A stretch of 64,000 nucleotides of DNA from Caldicellulosiruptor danielii (GTDB taxonomy: Bacteria; Bacillota; Thermoanaerobacteria; Caldicellulosiruptorales; Caldicellulosiruptoraceae). Under the pieces are notes generated by a model, which saw only the letters and a list, made by a program, of their open reading frames with translations, ran no database searches and was not told the origin of the DNA. Location: the NCBI RefSeq assembly GCF_034343125.1, contig NZ_CP139957.1:186001-250000 (forward strand), written 5' to 3'. Made by a program: the position numbers and the translations under genes. Positions 25,472 to 35,594 of this stretch are shown here, piece by piece; position 1 is the first letter of the stretch; every line of letters begins with the position of its first letter.

Positions 25472-28343
25472 TTGCGTTTAATGGGCAAGAGATTTTTAAT
25501 AAAACTTAGTAAGTTATCTTTGCTGATTGTTATAAGTATCATCCAAGTTATACTTTTGTCTTGTGTTGTATATGCACAGCAAGGCTCTAAGCCGTTGTCA
25601 ATCCAGCAGTATATCACAAAGTACAAAAACTATCCGCAGCCAAAGCATACAATTATAGTAAATGCTATTGACTATGTAAACTTTGGGCGGCACTACCTTG
25701 AAAAAGCTTGACAATTTAGCTGGACAGAAGGATGTTTTAGCATGGGAAAAAGAAGGCGGTTTTGTTGAGTGGAAAGTAAACATACCTGAAAGTGGTCTTT
25801 ATAACATGGCAATGCTTTACTATCAGCTTCCTGGTAAAGGACTTGGTATTGAGCTTTCGGTCTTGATTGATGGCAAACTTCCTTTCAATGAAGCTCAGAA
25901 GATTACATTTCCACGAATTTGGAAGGATGTAACAGGAATTAGAAAAGACAAAAGGGATAATGACCTTCGTCCAAAAACTCAAGAGTATCCAATGTGGCAA
26001 GAAGCTGATTTTATTGACACAGAAGGGTTTTATAACAAACCATTTTCTTTCTACTTTGAAAAAGGTGAACATATAATCAGGTTTGTGAGTATTCGTGAAC
26101 CATTTGCAATAAAGTATATAAAGATATATAACAAAGAAGAAATTCCAACATATGCTGAGGTCTCAAAGAACTATACAAATCTTCCTGCTACTAAAAACGT
26201 CTTGATAAAGTTTCAGGCAGAAAGGCCATATCTTAAATCTGATCCAATTTTGTATCCAATGTATGACAGGACTGACCCTGCAACAGAACCATATCATGTT
26301 TCTAAAATAAGACTTAACACTATAGGACAGTGGAACTGGAAGTACCCTGGTATGTGGGTGAGCTGGAAGTTTGAAGTGCCAGAAGATGGGCTTTATAAAA
26401 TTGTGATAAAAAGCAGACAAAACTTCCAAAGGGGAATGTCAACACACAGGAAGCTTTACATAGATGGGAAGGTACCGTTTAAAGAAGCAGAGGATATAGA
26501 GTTTCCGTACAGTATAAGATGGTATATGAAGACAGTAGGTAATAAAGATAAACCTTATCTTGTATATCTTACAAAAGGTGAGCATGAATTAAAGCTTGAA
26601 GCAACACTTGGTGAACTTTCGCCAATTTTGACTGAAGTTGAGGAGATAACTGTTCAGTTAAACAACCTTTTTAGAAAGATAATCATGATAACAGGCAGAG
26701 ACCCTGACCTGTATAGAGACTATAACTTGGATGAGCAGATTCCAGATTTGACTGATACATTGAATAATCTTAGCAAAGCGCTTTTAAAACAGGCTCAGGA
26801 CTTTGAAAGGTACACTGGTCAAAAAGGTGGCGAGGCTGAACTTTTGAAAAGAGTTGCAGAACAGCTAAGAAGTATGGCAAGGGAGCCAGATACAATCCCG
26901 GCACGAATTAACAATTTAAGAGATAGCTTGAGTGGGCTTTCATCATGGCTTGTGTACAGAAAAGAACAACCTTTGGAGATTGATTACATTTTAATAGCAT
27001 CACCTGATAGCAAAATTCCATCACCTACAGCAAGTCTTGGAACAAAGATTGTAAATTCAATAAAAGCTTTTCTCTACTCATTTGTGGAAGACTATACAAA
27101 CGTAGGTGAAGTATATCAAGGACAAAGGGTTATAAAAGTGTGGGTAAGCGGCGGTCGTGACCAAGCACAAATAATCCGTGATATGATAAACGACTCATTT
27201 ACACCAAGCACAAATATAAAAGTGAATGTGAGCTTGGTTCAAGCTGGTTTAATTGAAGCAATTTTAGCGGGTAAAGGACCAGATGTTGTTTTGGCAGTAT
27301 CGCGCGGGCAACCTGTGAACTTGGCAGCACGTGGCGCGCTTGTTGATTTGAGTAAGTTCAAAGATTTCAATGAGGTCAAAAAAAGGTTTAACCCTACGGC
27401 ATTAGTACCTTATACGTATAATGGTGGTGTTTACGCACTTCCTGTTACACAGGATTTTTACATGATGTTCTACAGAAAAGATATATTTGAAGAGCTTAAC
27501 ATAAAACCACCACAAACGTGGGATGAGATGTACGCAGTGATTGCAAAGCTTCAGAGATATAACTTAGAAGTAGGACTTCCATATCAGAGGATTGACGCAC
27601 TTGAGGCGATTGATGCTGGTTTGGGTGCAAGGAATCTATTTCCGACACTTTTGCTCCAACACGGTGGAAGTTTTTACAACAAGGACAAAACCCGTTCGCT
27701 TCTTGACTCACCGCAAGCAGTTGCCGCTTTTAAGCAATGGACTGATTTTTATACAAAGTATGGTTTAGATTTGATTTATGACTTTTACAACAGGTTCAGA
27801 ACAGGTGAGATGCCACTTGGTATAGCGCCATATACAACATACAATCTTCTTGCCACTGCAGCACCTGAAATAAGAAACCAGTGGGCAATGGTGCCAATTC
27901 CAGGTGTCATAAAACCAAACGGTGAGTTGGACCGCTCAACAGGTGCATCTGGTACAGGATGTATAATACTTAAGAAGGCAAAGAACAAGGAGGCGTGTTG
28001 GGAGTTTTTGAAGTGGTGGACATCTGATGAGGTTCAAACTCAATTTGGTAAAGAACTTGAAATGCTAATGGGTACTGCTGCAAGGTATAACACTGCAAAT
28101 GTAAATGCATTCCAAAGACTTCCTTGGAATAAAGAAGAGATGAAAAATCTCATGGAACAGTGGAAGTATGTCAAGGAGATTGAGGAGATTCCTGGAAGCT
28201 ATTATGTCACAAGAAGCATAGACAGTGCGTTTTCAGCAGTTATATATGACGGAATGAATCCGAGAGAGAGCTTGTGGAGATATACAAAAGATATCAATGA
28301 CGAGCTTGAGAGAAAGAGGAAAGAACTCAGCGTATACAAATAA
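25472..28343 (+). pseudogene. Extracellular sugar-binding protein with N-terminal CBM-like modules; one frameshift near residue 72
   Basis: TTG 25472 follows AAGAGGTG. The first frame encodes a signal peptide (LLIVISIIQVILLSC, a possible lipobox) and the start of the mature chain to about NAIDYVNFG, then ends at 25711. The second frame, overlapping from 25683, continues GGTTLKKLDNLAGQ to 28343. Deleting one G at 25685-25687 restores a continuous protein of about 957 residues. It contains two jelly-roll carbohydrate-binding-like modules (about residues 60-215 and 230-385, each with WKVNIPESGLYN-type strands), a helical spacer, then a family-1 solute-binding domain (about 510-930; AGKGPDVVLAVSRGQ, WDEMYAVIAKL). 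Such size is unusual for a binding protein. Two permease genes follow. Sequencing error is possible. Confidence 0.85.
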
Positions 28344-28380
28344 ACTTTTAAAGGTGTTTTTAGGAAGTGAGGTACAAAAA

Positions 28381-29274
28381 ATGGGCATTATAGAAGATTT
28401 TAAAAGAAACAAAGCAAGTTATCTTATGATAGCACCGTATATGCTGCTATTTACAATCTTTACGCTCATTCCTGTTGTAGCATCAATATTCTTAAGTTTT
28501 ACCAACTATAACATGCTCCAGCCACCAAAATGGGTTGGATGGACAAATTACGTAAGGCTCTTTTTAGCTGACAAAATATTTCTAAAAGTTCTAAGAAATA
28601 CCTTCATATTTGCATTCATAACAGGACCGATAAGCTATCTTATGTCGTTCATACTTGCGTGGTTTATAAGCGAATTTAATCCAAAAGTACGAGCAATCTT
28701 GACACTGATATTTTACTCACCCTCATTAGCAGGCAACGTGTTTTTCATTTGGGCTTTTATATTCAGCGGTGATACGTATGGTCTAATTAATGGATGGCTT
28801 ATGCGCTGGGGAATATTAAAAGAACCTATAAACTGGCTTCAGGACCCAAATTATGTGCTTTGGGTGATAATAGTTGTTCAGCTGTGGCTAAGCCTTGGTG
28901 CAGGGTTTTTGGCTTTTGTTGCCGGTTTTCAAAACCTTGATAGAGAGCTTTTTGAAGCAGGAGCCATTGATGGTATTAAAAATAGATTCCAAGAGCTTTG
29001 GTATATAACAATTCCGCAAATGGCACCACAGCTTATGTTTGGTGCAGTTATGCAAATAGGAGCGTCATTTGGTGTGAGCACAGTAGTGATGGCGCTCGGT
29101 GGTCTCCCAACTCGCCAGTACAGTGCTGACACTGTGGTGACTTATTTAATTGACTATGGAACAGTCAGATTTGAGATGGGATATGCGTCGGCAATAGCTG
29201 TTGTACTTTTCATTGCAATGCTTCTGACAAACAAGGCAATTGCTGCTATATTGAGAAGATACTCAACTGACTAA
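28381..29274 (+). CDS. Sugar ABC transporter permease (MalF/UgpA type), first pair
   Basis: Start taken at ATG 28381 after GTGAGGT; an in-frame start 84 bases upstream lies inside the previous gene. The 297-residue protein has six helices and the EAA loop EAGAIDGIKNRFQELWYIT near residue 195, which contacts the ATPase. The N-terminus FKRNKASYLMIAPYMLLF is typical of CUT1 permeases. It pairs with the next gene and the upstream binding protein. No ATPase gene is in the locus, as usual for Firmicute systems sharing an MsmK-type ATPase. Confidence 0.94.
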   Translation: MGIIEDFKRNKASYLMIAPYMLLFTIFTLIPVVASIFLSFTNYNMLQPPKWVGWTNYVRLFLADKIFLKVLRNTFIFAFITGPISYLMSFILAWFISEFNPKVRAILTLIFYSPSLAGNVFFIWAFIFSGDTYGLINGWLMRWGILKEPINWLQDPNYVLWVIIVVQLWLSLGAGFLAFVAGFQNLDRELFEAGAIDGIKNRFQELWYITIPQMAPQLMFGAVMQIGASFGVSTVVMALGGLPTRQYSADTVVTYLIDYGTVRFEMGYASAIAVVLFIAMLLTNKAIAAILRRYSTD

Positions 29275-29325
29275 GCTGTCTGTTTTCAAATTTTATTGAT
29301 AGAAAGTGCAGGTGAAAGATATAAA

Positions 29326-30189
29326 ATGGCAAAGGGGTTTTCATATTCTTATAAAAAGGTTAACAGAAGTGTCTATGGCAACATAGTGATTTTCATAATT
29401 CTTTTTATAGTAGGAATATTTATGGCACTACCGCTTTTATACACAGTAGTTTCGGCATTTAAACCACTTGATGAGATATTTATATTTCCGCCGAGGCTCT
29501 ATGTAAGGCGTCCCACACTTGATAACTTTGTTTTGATGTTTCAGCTTGCGACAAACATGTGGGTGCCATTTTCAAGGTACCTGTTCAATAGCCTGTTTAT
29601 ATGTGTGGTTGGAACTATTGGACACATTCTGATTGCGTCGTTGGCAGCATATCCATTAGCTAAACACCAGTTTGCTGCTAAAAAAGTGATAAATGAAATA
29701 ATAGTGCTTGCGCTTTTGTTCACACCACAGGTTACCTATATTCCACTGTACATTGTAATGTCAAGACTACACCTTATTGATACTTACTGGGCACTGATAC
29801 TTCCCTCCTGGCAGATGACATTAGGCCTTTATCTTATGAAGCAGTTTATGACACAGATTCCTGACTCTCTTTTAGAGGCGGGCAAGATTGATGGTGCAAA
29901 CGAACTTAAAATCTGGTGGAGAATTGTCATGCCAAATGTAAAACCCGCATGGTTAACGCTTACAATATTCTCATTTCAATATCTCTGGAACCAAACAGGC
30001 GGATCTTTTATATTCAGTGAAAATCTAAAAGTATTGCCAACGCTTCTGTCGCAGATTGCAGCCGGTGGAATTGCGCGTGCTGGGGTTGGGGCTGCTGTGG
30101 CACTGTTTTTAATGATTCCACCAATAATCCTATTTGTTATATCTCAAAGCAGTGTTATGGAAACAATGGTTACATCTGGCATTAAGTAA
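29326..30189 (+). CDS. Sugar ABC transporter permease (MalG/UgpE type), first pair
   Basis: Start at ATG 29326 following AGGTGAAAG. The 287-residue, six-helix CUT1 permease has the EAA loop EAGKIDGANELKIWWRI and the MalG-like ending. It forms a heterodimer with the preceding permease; the substrate is predicted as a mannan-derived or other hemicellulose oligosaccharide from the neighbours. Confidence 0.94.
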   Translation: MAKGFSYSYKKVNRSVYGNIVIFIILFIVGIFMALPLLYTVVSAFKPLDEIFIFPPRLYVRRPTLDNFVLMFQLATNMWVPFSRYLFNSLFICVVGTIGHILIASLAAYPLAKHQFAAKKVINEIIVLALLFTPQVTYIPLYIVMSRLHLIDTYWALILPSWQMTLGLYLMKQFMTQIPDSLLEAGKIDGANELKIWWRIVMPNVKPAWLTLTIFSFQYLWNQTGGSFIFSENLKVLPTLLSQIAAGGIARAGVGAAVALFLMIPPIILFVISQSSVMETMVTSGIK

Positions 30190-30244
30190 TCACAAGAGGT
30201 CTTAGAAGGAATATTTAAAACTTTGAAAGTAAAGGTGGTAGTAA

Positions 30245-32353
30245 GTGAATATAAGGATGACAAGAAAAAGAGTAGTTGTGTTAGTGACTACATTACTGTT
30301 GATTTTAAACGCACCACTGTTTGGTTTTGCAAATATGATTGAGGTTCCTTATTACCAATACAACTATGATATATACAACTGGGATATACCGAGTGCAGCA
30401 GGTTATTATCCGGCAGAGGTTTTAAGTGGCAAAGATTTAGGTGTAGGAAATTTTTCATCTCCACGAGATATGTTTGTGGATGACAACAATAACATATACA
30501 TATTGGATGCTGGAAATGACAGAATTGTGGTATTTGATAAAGATTTCAACTTCAAAAAGCAGATAGACAAGTTTACCCAAAATGGGCAAAAGGTCAAAAT
30601 GGTTGACCCGAGCGGCATTAGTATTGATAAAAATGGTTTAATTTATGTGGCCGATAAGGGTGCTAAATGTGTATTTGTCGTAAACCAAGATGGTCAAATT
30701 ATTAGCAAGATAACAAAACCAAAATCTGATTTGGTTGCAGCGAACAAAGACTTTGTACCGATTAAAGTTGCTGTTGACAATGCAGGTGTTGTGTATGTAC
30801 TATCGCTTGGCAGCTATGAAGGTGCACTTATGTTTGATAGCAAGAACAACTTTCTTGGATTTTTTGGAAGCAATAAAGTTGTTGTAACCTTGCAACTGCT
30901 TATTGATAGAATCTGGAAGAAGATATTGTCAAAAGAGCAGAGTTCTTCGATGGTGAGATATCTGCCAACAGAATTAGCAAGCATAGACATTGGTGATGAT
31001 GGATTTATCTATACATGTTCTAATTATGCGTCTGTTAGTGTAGGGGAACTTAAGAAACTCAATTTTTTAGGCAAGAACATTTTGTGGTACAAGAAAAAAG
31101 ACCAGACACGGGACTTTGGTGATTTACCAAAATATTATGGCAAAAGGCTTGAAGACTCGTATTTTGTCGATATAAATGTCACAAAAGATGGATTTATTAA
31201 CGCTCTTGACTATGAAAGAGGACGTGTTTTCCAGTATGACCAAAACGCAAATCTGCTCTTTATAATGGGCGGGAAAGCAGACCAGATGGGAACATTTAGA
31301 GACCCTGTTGCAGTCGAAAGTATTGGTAATACAATACTTGTTTTAGACCAACAAAAAGCAACAATTACAGTTTTCAAAGAGACAAAGTTTGGTGAACTTG
31401 TCCATAAGGCAACAGTACTATATAATGACGGAAAATATGATGAAGCAAAGCAACTCTGGGAACAGGTCAACAAGATGGATTGTAACTATGCACTTGCACA
31501 CGTTGGTCTTGGCAAGGCACTTTTGAGAATGAACAGGTATAGTGACGCTTTGAAGCATTTCAGACTTGCAAATGACAAAGAGGGGTTCTCTGAGGCAAAA
31601 GAACAGTTGAGAAACGACTTTTTAAAGAGGAACTTTGGAATTATTGCAACAGGTCTGATTGCTTTGATTATATTGATTGTGGTTTTAAGAAGAAGGTTTA
31701 AAAAGCAGAAAAGCGTTGATGAAGAGTATACGCGAAAGGTCAGCAAAGAGAAATTTCCAATTTACACAATGTTTCATCCCTTTAAAGGTTTTGAGGAGCT
31801 AAAAGATGAGAAAAAAGGCTCTGTGTTGATTGCCACGATAATTGTTCTTTTATACTTTATTGTTGCTATAATTCACAGACAATACACAGGCTTTATATTC
31901 AATCCATACAGACAAGATAGGATAAACGTAATCTCCATCTTCTCAAGTACAGTTGTAATGTTTTTCTTCTGGGTTTTGTCAAACTGGTCAGTTTCGACCT
32001 TAACAGAAGGCGAAGGGACATTCCAAGAGATTTGGATTTTCTCAGCTTATGCCCTGCTTCCATATATAATTTGCAATTTGATTTATGTAATTCTCAGTAA
32101 CATCTTTATTATGGAAGAAGGGATGTTCTTAACATTTATAAACATAATAGGGATGTCATGGCTTATAATCTGTATGTTAAATGCAATTAAGGCAGTGCAT
32201 CAGTTCAGTTTTGGGAAGACGGTTGCAACAGTTGTTGCAAGTTTGATAGGTATTGCAGTTATCATATTCATAATGATTTTGGTATTCACCCTTTTTGCAC
32301 AGCTGTTTGGATTTATCCAGAGCATTTACAATGAGCTAATACTCAGGATGTAG
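30245..32353 (+). CDS. NHL beta-propeller / TPR / Yip1-like membrane protein
   Basis: GTG 30245 follows AAGGTGG. The N-terminus (RKRVVVLVTTLLLILNAPLFGFA) is a signal peptide or anchor. Residues about 65-385 hold NHL repeats (NFSSPRDMFVDDNNNIYILD, DPSGISIDKNGLIYVADKG, FRDPVAVESIGNTILVLD) that build a beta-propeller outside the cell. Residues about 385-450 contain a TPR pair (YNDGKYDEAKQLWEQV, ALLRMNRYSDALKHF). After a helix and basic stretch at about 458-500 come five or six helices of Yip1 type to the end. No enzymatic motif is seen. It sits between two permease pairs. The domain chain suggests a surface scaffold that could organise transporter parts; function unknown. Confidence 0.88.
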   Translation: MNIRMTRKRVVVLVTTLLLILNAPLFGFANMIEVPYYQYNYDIYNWDIPSAAGYYPAEVLSGKDLGVGNFSSPRDMFVDDNNNIYILDAGNDRIVVFDKDFNFKKQIDKFTQNGQKVKMVDPSGISIDKNGLIYVADKGAKCVFVVNQDGQIISKITKPKSDLVAANKDFVPIKVAVDNAGVVYVLSLGSYEGALMFDSKNNFLGFFGSNKVVVTLQLLIDRIWKKILSKEQSSSMVRYLPTELASIDIGDDGFIYTCSNYASVSVGELKKLNFLGKNILWYKKKDQTRDFGDLPKYYGKRLEDSYFVDINVTKDGFINALDYERGRVFQYDQNANLLFIMGGKADQMGTFRDPVAVESIGNTILVLDQQKATITVFKETKFGELVHKATVLYNDGKYDEAKQLWEQVNKMDCNYALAHVGLGKALLRMNRYSDALKHFRLANDKEGFSEAKEQLRNDFLKRNFGIIATGLIALIILIVVLRRRFKKQKSVDEEYTRKVSKEKFPIYTMFHPFKGFEELKDEKKGSVLIATIIVLLYFIVAIIHRQYTGFIFNPYRQDRINVISIFSSTVVMFFFWVLSNWSVSTLTEGEGTFQEIWIFSAYALLPYIICNLIYVILSNIFIMEEGMFLTFINIIGMSWLIICMLNAIKAVHQFSFGKTVATVVASLIGIAVIIFIMILVFTLFAQLFGFIQSIYNELILRM

Positions 32354-32391
32354 AGCTTTTAAAAGGCTTTTTTAAGGGGGCTAATATATTG

Positions 32392-34602
32392 ATGTTAAAA
32401 AGGTATCTGTTCAAAAAAATAGTCAGTATTGTGGTTTCAGTGGCAATTGTAATGTCTATTATTGCAGCAAATGTTCAGTACTCTTTTGCAGATACAAATT
32501 CATATCAGCTTGTTGCTAAAAATGGGGTGCTTGAACTTTATGTCAATCAAAAATATGGGTATTTCAAGATTGCTGATAAACGTTCAAATACGGTTTGGTA
32601 TAGCAATCCAGAAAATTGGAGACAAGATTCTATTGCGGCTGGAAGTACACGTATGCAGATGGCGTCACAGCTCACTGTAAAGTTTACAGACGTCACTTCA
32701 ACAATTCAGACAGCAAATAGCTATGTAAATTCAGTTTTGAAAAAAGGTCTTAAGATACAAAAGATTCCAAATGGTTTTTTGGCAACATATACTTTCAAAA
32801 AAGAAGGGTTTGTAATCCCAGTTGCATATACAATTAAGGATGATTATTTAAACGTTGATATATTGGTAAAACAAATTAAAGAACTTAAAAGGGAAAAATA
32901 CAGGCTTGTGTCTGTCATGCTTCTTTCTTTCTTTGGTGCAGGAAGCATGAAAGATAATGGGTACATAGTTGTACCAGATGGATGTGGAGCGATTATAAAC
33001 TTTAATAACAACAAAGGGCAAGAAACCTATTCACAGCGGGTATATGGAAACGATTATGGAATTGTTCCAGACTTTCAAGGGTATGTCACACAGTCAGCAA
33101 GGCTTCCTATCTTTGGGATGAAGAAGAACAATAGCGCCTTTTTAGCAGTAATTACAAAAGGCGATGGAAAGGCAGTTTTGAATGCTAATACAAGTGGGGC
33201 AAAGAGCAGTTATAACAACGTCTTTGCAGAGTTTATCATGCGCGAATACGACATGGTGACACTTAAAGAAAAACAGTGGGATGAAAGGACTTTTAACATC
33301 TTCGAAGAAAACCTTCCAGATAGCGATAAGTTTTCTATCAGGTACTATTTTTTGGAGCCCAATAATTCAAGCTATGTTGCAATGGCAAAGAAGTACAGGG
33401 AGTATTTAATAAAGGAAAAGGGATTTAGAAAAACAGATGACTTTCATTCCACCCCAGTCTATATAGAGTTTTATGGCAGCATGAAAAAGCCCAAGTATAT
33501 CATGGGGCTTCCTGTAAATTCTACAGTTCCGCTTACAACATTTGAGGATGCACAAGCTATTGTAAAAGAAGTGAAAAAGCTTGGGATAAGCAGTGTTGTT
33601 GTCAAGTTCACAGGCTGGATGCAAAATGGTGTGTATTATAACCTTCCGCTTGCGGCAAAACCAGAAAGAGTTTTGGGGGGCTTGCGAGGACTTAAAAATA
33701 TGCTTGAGTATTTTAACCAAGCAGGAGTAAAGACATACCTTGATGTTGATTTTGTAACGTTTAGAAAAGGTACGCTTTTGTATCTTAGAAACAAAGTTGC
33801 AACAAAGTCAATGAAAAAGGTGCCTGCAGAGCTGTGGCGTTACTCACCGCCCATATTTTACAAGGACGATTCATATCCCGTACTTTACTTGATTTCTCCA
33901 AGGTACACCAACGAGATTGTTAATAAATTCTTGAGAAACAGCAATCTAAAATATTTCAAAAATATATCTGTATCAAGCCTTAGCACAATGCTATATTCAG
34001 ACTTTGGTACAAGACCTGTAAACAGATATCAAACCGAACAGATATTTTTGAATGCTTTGGAAAAATTGAAAAAAAGGTTTTCAAATATATTGTTGACAAA
34101 TCCAAACGCGTACCTTCTGCCCAAAGCATCTGAAATAGTTGATTTGCCAATTTATTCGAGCAAGTTTTTAATAGAAGATGCTGAAATTCCTTTTTACCAG
34201 CTTGTTATAAGAGGCTATGTTCCATATTCAATGCCTGCTGTGAACTTTTATACAAATGAGTGGATGTGGAAGCTAAAAGCGTTAGAAACGGGTTCATACC
34301 TCAAATTTACATGGACAGCAAGAAATGAGGATGAGCTGAAAGAGACGCTTTTGGAGAATTTATACTCTTCAAATTATAAAATGTGGCTAAACGACCTAAA
34401 GAATGACTACAAACAGCTTTATCCTGTATTGGATTTGATAAAAGGCAAGGAGATTGTTGATCATCAGATAGTAAAAAAAGGTGTAGTAAAGGTTGTATAT
34501 GAAGGTGGGATTGGGATTTTACTCAATTATACATCAAAACCTCAAAAGGTAGATGGTATTCAGGTTCCTGCTCAGTCTTATAAAGTTATTGCCAAGAGGT
34601 GA
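32392..34602 (+). CDS. Secreted DUF5696-type protein, possible glycoside-hydrolase-like fold
   Basis: ATG 32392 or the adjacent TTG 32389 follows AAGGGGG; I list the ATG. A signal peptide (IVSIVVSVAIVMSIIAANV, cleavage near SFAD) precedes about 700 residues. The first part (about 30-310) is a beta-sandwich with mutarotase-like strands (KYGYFKIADKRSNTVWYSNP, GYIVVPDGCGAIINFNN). The second (about 320-640) has alternating strands and helices like a TIM barrel (FEDAQAIVKEVKKLGISSVV, MLEYFNQAGVKTYLDVDF, LYSDFGTRPVNRY), then a small sheet domain. This order recalls GH31/GH97/GH101-like enzymes, but no catalytic pair can be proven. It lies between the NHL protein and the second permease pair. Confidence 0.8.
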   Translation: MLKRYLFKKIVSIVVSVAIVMSIIAANVQYSFADTNSYQLVAKNGVLELYVNQKYGYFKIADKRSNTVWYSNPENWRQDSIAAGSTRMQMASQLTVKFTDVTSTIQTANSYVNSVLKKGLKIQKIPNGFLATYTFKKEGFVIPVAYTIKDDYLNVDILVKQIKELKREKYRLVSVMLLSFFGAGSMKDNGYIVVPDGCGAIINFNNNKGQETYSQRVYGNDYGIVPDFQGYVTQSARLPIFGMKKNNSAFLAVITKGDGKAVLNANTSGAKSSYNNVFAEFIMREYDMVTLKEKQWDERTFNIFEENLPDSDKFSIRYYFLEPNNSSYVAMAKKYREYLIKEKGFRKTDDFHSTPVYIEFYGSMKKPKYIMGLPVNSTVPLTTFEDAQAIVKEVKKLGISSVVVKFTGWMQNGVYYNLPLAAKPERVLGGLRGLKNMLEYFNQAGVKTYLDVDFVTFRKGTLLYLRNKVATKSMKKVPAELWRYSPPIFYKDDSYPVLYLISPRYTNEIVNKFLRNSNLKYFKNISVSSLSTMLYSDFGTRPVNRYQTEQIFLNALEKLKKRFSNILLTNPNAYLLPKASEIVDLPIYSSKFLIEDAEIPFYQLVIRGYVPYSMPAVNFYTNEWMWKLKALETGSYLKFTWTARNEDELKETLLENLYSSNYKMWLNDLKNDYKQLYPVLDLIKGKEIVDHQIVKKGVVKVVYEGGIGILLNYTSKPQKVDGIQVPAQSYKVIAKR

Positions 34603-34609
34603 AAGAATT

Positions 34610-35530
34610 ATGAATGTTTCACAAACCCTAAAAAAGTTTTTACCAAAGCGTAAAATGACACTCAGACAAAAAGAAGCTATGTATGGAAGGCTCTTTATAT
34701 TGCCGTGGTTAATCGGTCTTATATACTTTTTCATAATTCCATTTATCAATGCTATTTACTACACACTGACAAAAATAAAGCTTGGCGACAATGGTTTAGA
34801 GTTTACATTTGTTGGATTTGAAAACTATTTGTACGCATTTACAAAAGACCCAAACTATATAAGGACTTTGACATCTTCAATTGTAAATATGCTATATCAG
34901 GTGCCGGTTGTAGTGTTTTTCAGCATGTTTGTTGCGTATGTTTTAAGAGATGGATTCAAGGGTAGGACGTTTGCAAGAACAGTATTTTTCTTCCCTGTTA
35001 TCATTGCATCAGGTGTTGTAATAACAATTCTAAAAGAGAATGTTATGGGTGATGTGAACACTGCAGCTTCAGGTTCTACTACACTTTTTAGAGTAGAAAA
35101 CTTGAGAGCAATTTTGGTAAATTCAGGTGTTCCAATATGGCTTGGCCAGTTTATTGTAAACACTATAAGCCAGCTTTTTGACCTGACATGGCGGTCTGGT
35201 GTTCAAATTCTACTTTTAATGGCAGCTTTGCACAATATTCCAAAGAGTTTTTATGAAGCTGCTGTGATTGAAGGTGCAACTGAGTGGGAAAAGTTTTGGA
35301 AGATTACATTTCCAATGATATCACCAACACTTTTGGTTGCTGTCATATACTCGATAATTGACTATTTTACAGACTATGGAAACTATGTCATGAGAATGGT
35401 TGTAACACAGCTAAACAACGGACGGTTTGAGTACAGTACAACAATTGCGATAGTCTACTTTGGAATAATAATGATAATTATTCTGATTGTTAACAAGGTG
35501 ATTGGAAGAAGAGTTGTATACTTAACATAA
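34610..35530 (+). CDS. Sugar ABC transporter permease (MalF type), second pair
   Basis: ATG 34610; the ribosome site AAGAGGTGA is the end of the previous gene, whose stop lies 7 bases upstream. The 306-residue, six-helix protein has the EAA loop EAAVIEGATEWEKFWKI. It differs from the first-pair permease in the N-terminal basic segment (KRKMTLRQKEAMYGR) and has a longer third periplasmic loop (about residues 140-175), so it is not a recent duplicate. Confidence 0.94.
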   Translation: MNVSQTLKKFLPKRKMTLRQKEAMYGRLFILPWLIGLIYFFIIPFINAIYYTLTKIKLGDNGLEFTFVGFENYLYAFTKDPNYIRTLTSSIVNMLYQVPVVVFFSMFVAYVLRDGFKGRTFARTVFFFPVIIASGVVITILKENVMGDVNTAASGSTTLFRVENLRAILVNSGVPIWLGQFIVNTISQLFDLTWRSGVQILLLMAALHNIPKSFYEAAVIEGATEWEKFWKITFPMISPTLLVAVIYSIIDYFTDYGNYVMRMVVTQLNNGRFEYSTTIAIVYFGIIMIIILIVNKVIGRRVVYLT

Positions 35531-35594
35531 AAAAGAAAAAAGCTATTGGGCAAATTAAATTTGAAAATATTTTCTGAAAGAGGGTAAGTCAAAG

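Noticed and set aside
28297-28381. Upstream start for the first permease
   Set aside because: It would put 28 charged residues inside the preceding gene; ATG 28381 has a ribosome site and gives the normal CUT1 N-terminus.
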